From positions 1 through 8,019 of the forward strand of contig JAITFA010000169.1 in assembly GCA_031281685.1 (NCBI GenBank): a DNA stretch of 8,019 bases. Direction: 5' to 3'. The translations under genes and the position numbers were made by a program. The notes under the pieces are model-generated. The model had not been told where the DNA came from. It did not search any database and saw only the letters and a program-made list of their open reading frames with translations. Source of the stretch: Treponema sp. Lineage in GTDB: Bacteria; Spirochaetota; Spirochaetia; Treponematales; Breznakiellaceae. Of this stretch, positions 6,693 to 8,019 are shown one piece after another; positions within the stretch are counted from its first letter, which is position 1, and the number at the start of each line of letters is the position of its first letter.

Positions 6693-8019
6693 TAGTACCA
6701 ATGAAGAAAATATCCGTCATAGTTATGGATAAGACCCGCGATGTATCGCTTGCCAAACTCCGTGACTTGGGTTTGTTGCACATTGATTCGCGTCCTATTA
6801 CCAGCGACGGTCTCTCAAAGCAGCTCGATAGCAAGGCAAAGGCGGAAACGGCGCTCGGACTTCTACAGTCTTATAAGGTTACAAAAACTGATTCAAAAGC
6901 GTCTGTCTCAGACCTCGTTACCGAGGTCTTGGGTATGGATAACGAAAAGAAGACGCTTCAGGAACAGTTCACGTCGCTTGGTAAGGAAGAGAGCCGTGTT
7001 GAGAAGTGGGAGAATTTCAACCCTGCCGACCTGAAAGAGCTGGCAAAGCAGGGACTCATGCTTATTCCCTACGAACTATCCTACAGTGCATATGAGTCGC
7101 TGGACAAAGAACAGCGTTTTATTACTCTGTTTCGGGATAAGGTTAAGGTATACGGGGTGGCGCTGGATCACGAGATTGCCGGTGAGATGCCGTTTGCCCT
7201 GCCGGAAAAATCTCTGTCCGAAATACGCAAGGCCATAAAGAACATTCAGATAAAACTTGCGGACATTGAGAAACGCTTTGCGACGCTTGCCACTCATAAA
7301 AAAAGTATTGAGGATGAGCTAAAGACATTGGCGCGAAATATTGAGTTCGAGACCGCGAAGGCAAGTATGGACAGCCTCAGTGTTAGCACGGACGCAATCT
7401 CCCCTGATACAGGCATTTCGTGGCTCACCGGCTTTGCGCCAAAGGACGATGTTGGCGTGCTGAAACGCGCCGCTGCCGAAAATGGCTGGGCATTGGCAAT
7501 AACCGACCCGTCCGAAGAAGACGCGGTACCGACTCTGCTCAAGAACAACAAACTCGCCAGCCTCATCTACCCGCTCACCGACTTCCTAGAAGTAGTACCG
7601 GGCTACCGCGAAATAGACATATCCGGCTGGTTCTTGCTGTTCTTCTGTATATTTTTCGGCATGATCTTCGGGGATGGGGGCTACGGCGTGATACTTGGTA
7701 CCATCGCCCTCATCGGTATTGCCAAGACTTCGGCCAAAGGCGTGCCCGTCGCGTTCAAAATGCTGGGGTTGCTCGCCCTGTCCAACACTGCGTGGGGTAT
7801 TATCACCTGCACTTGGTTTGGCATTGATACGGCGAAGTTGCCGGAAATCTTGCGAAGCATCTCGTTACCAGCGCTTTCCAGTGTGGAAGCGGCAAAAGGT
7901 GAGGCGCAAAAGACTATTGTCGATCAAAACCTGCAAATCTTCTGCTTCTCGCTGGCGCTCCTGCAACTCGGCATTGCTCACATCAAAGGCTTCTTTCGCA
8001 ACATCAAGTCCTTAAAACT
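6689..8019 (+). CDS. atpI: V-type ATP synthase/ATPase subunit I (membrane stator), 3' end outside window
   Basis: Homologue of the yeast 116-kDa subunit a. Its soluble N-terminal half anchors the peripheral stalks, and its membrane half forms the ion half-channels beside the proteolipid ring. The frame is open for 443 codons and is cut by the window edge, so the rest of the membrane domain is missing. The start MIVPMKK is typical and overlaps the atpD stop by 4 nt (ATGA). Residues about 1-300 are cytoplasmic, with coiled-coil stretches (about 85-110 and 170-225). The family signature follows: PGYREIDISGW (about 304-314), then FFCIFFGMIFGDGGYG (318-333), matching the canonical FFPLFFGLMFGDxGYG. 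Likely membrane segments are about 314-327, 334-345 (short), 358-379 and 421-437. The loop about 380-420 before the last segment is hydrophilic. The essential arginine of the channel would lie beyond the window. Confidence 0.93.
   Translation, partial: MIVPMKKISVIVMDKTRDVSLAKLRDLGLLHIDSRPITSDGLSKQLDSKAKAETALGLLQSYKVTKTDSKASVSDLVTEVLGMDNEKKTLQEQFTSLGKEESRVEKWENFNPADLKELAKQGLMLIPYELSYSAYESLDKEQRFITLFRDKVKVYGVALDHEIAGEMPFALPEKSLSEIRKAIKNIQIKLADIEKRFATLATHKKSIEDELKTLARNIEFETAKASMDSLSVSTDAISPDTGISWLTGFAPKDDVGVLKRAAAENGWALAITDPSEEDAVPTLLKNNKLASLIYPLTDFLEVVPGYREIDISGWFLLFFCIFFGMIFGDGGYGVILGTIALIGIAKTSAKGVPVAFKMLGLLALSNTAWGIITCTWFGIDTAKLPEILRSISLPALSSVEAAKGEAQKTIVDQNLQIFCFSLALLQLGIAHIKGFFRNIKSLK

Larger units (their letters stand above)
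1786..8019 (+). other. V-type ATPase operon (E, DUF2764, A, B, D, I; continues to the right)
   Basis: Six genes on the plus strand with gaps of 3, 3, 10 and 7 nt and one 4-nt overlap, and no hairpin plus T-run between them, are best read as one transcription unit. The order is the one I know from Treponema pallidum and Chlamydia, where the proteolipid gene atpK comes next. The proton or sodium specificity of the enzyme cannot be judged here, because it is set mainly by the proteolipid and the membrane part of I, both outside or incomplete. Confidence 0.85.

Noticed and set aside
6054..6701. Long antisense open frame (215 codons) covering nearly all of atpD
   Set aside because: It mirrors the conserved subunit D gene codon for codon. 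The product has no recognisable motif, and the sense protein is a clear family member; it is a shadow of sense codon use.
7420..7827. Plus-strand frame of 135 codons inside atpI
   Set aside because: It is out of frame with the subunit I signature, and Arg/His-rich composition marks it as a shadow.

Overview
The window reads as a chromosomal core region of a spirochaete, most likely a Treponema or close relative. The main reason is the V-type (A/V-type) ATPase operon in the order E, DUF2764, A, B, D, I. As I recall it, that is the treponemal and chlamydial layout (also found in Bacteroidetes), where subunit K follows I. Base composition is moderate (roughly half G+C by eye) in genes and drops sharply in the single long intergenic stretch. 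No mobile element, CRISPR array, tRNA or rRNA is visible.

Left part (1-1519), minus strand: a two-gene unit transcribed leftwards. An unrecognised 327-residue protein (536-1519) comes first. A zinc-dependent dCMP deaminase (48-536) follows with a TGATG stop/start overlap. The longest open frame of the first gene reaches 1693, but a ribosome site and the change in composition favour the ATG at 1519.

Middle (1520-1785): an AT-rich divergent intergenic region. It holds a perfect 9-bp inverted repeat (1745-1766) just ahead of the V-ATPase ribosome-binding site, with weak promoter candidates around it.

Right part (1786-8019), plus strand: atpE, a DUF2764 gene, atpA, atpB, atpD and the first 443 codons of atpI, which runs off the window. 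Spacing is very tight (3, 3, 10, 7 and -4 nt), with no internal terminator, so this is one transcript. Subunits A and B form the hexameric catalytic head. The catalytic P-loop and glutamate are in A, and the arginine finger is in B. D is the central rotor shaft, E the peripheral stalk, and I the membrane stator that carries half of the ion channel. The proteolipid K would lie beyond the right edge. No recognisable C, F or G subunit lies among E to I. The DUF2764 protein sits where a connecting subunit is often encoded and is the main functional unknown of the complex.

Overall this is a well-conserved region, and I do not see a clearly novel system. The points most worth a second look are the DUF2764 protein, the unknown gene coupled to dCMP deaminase, and the inverted repeat before the ATPase operon.
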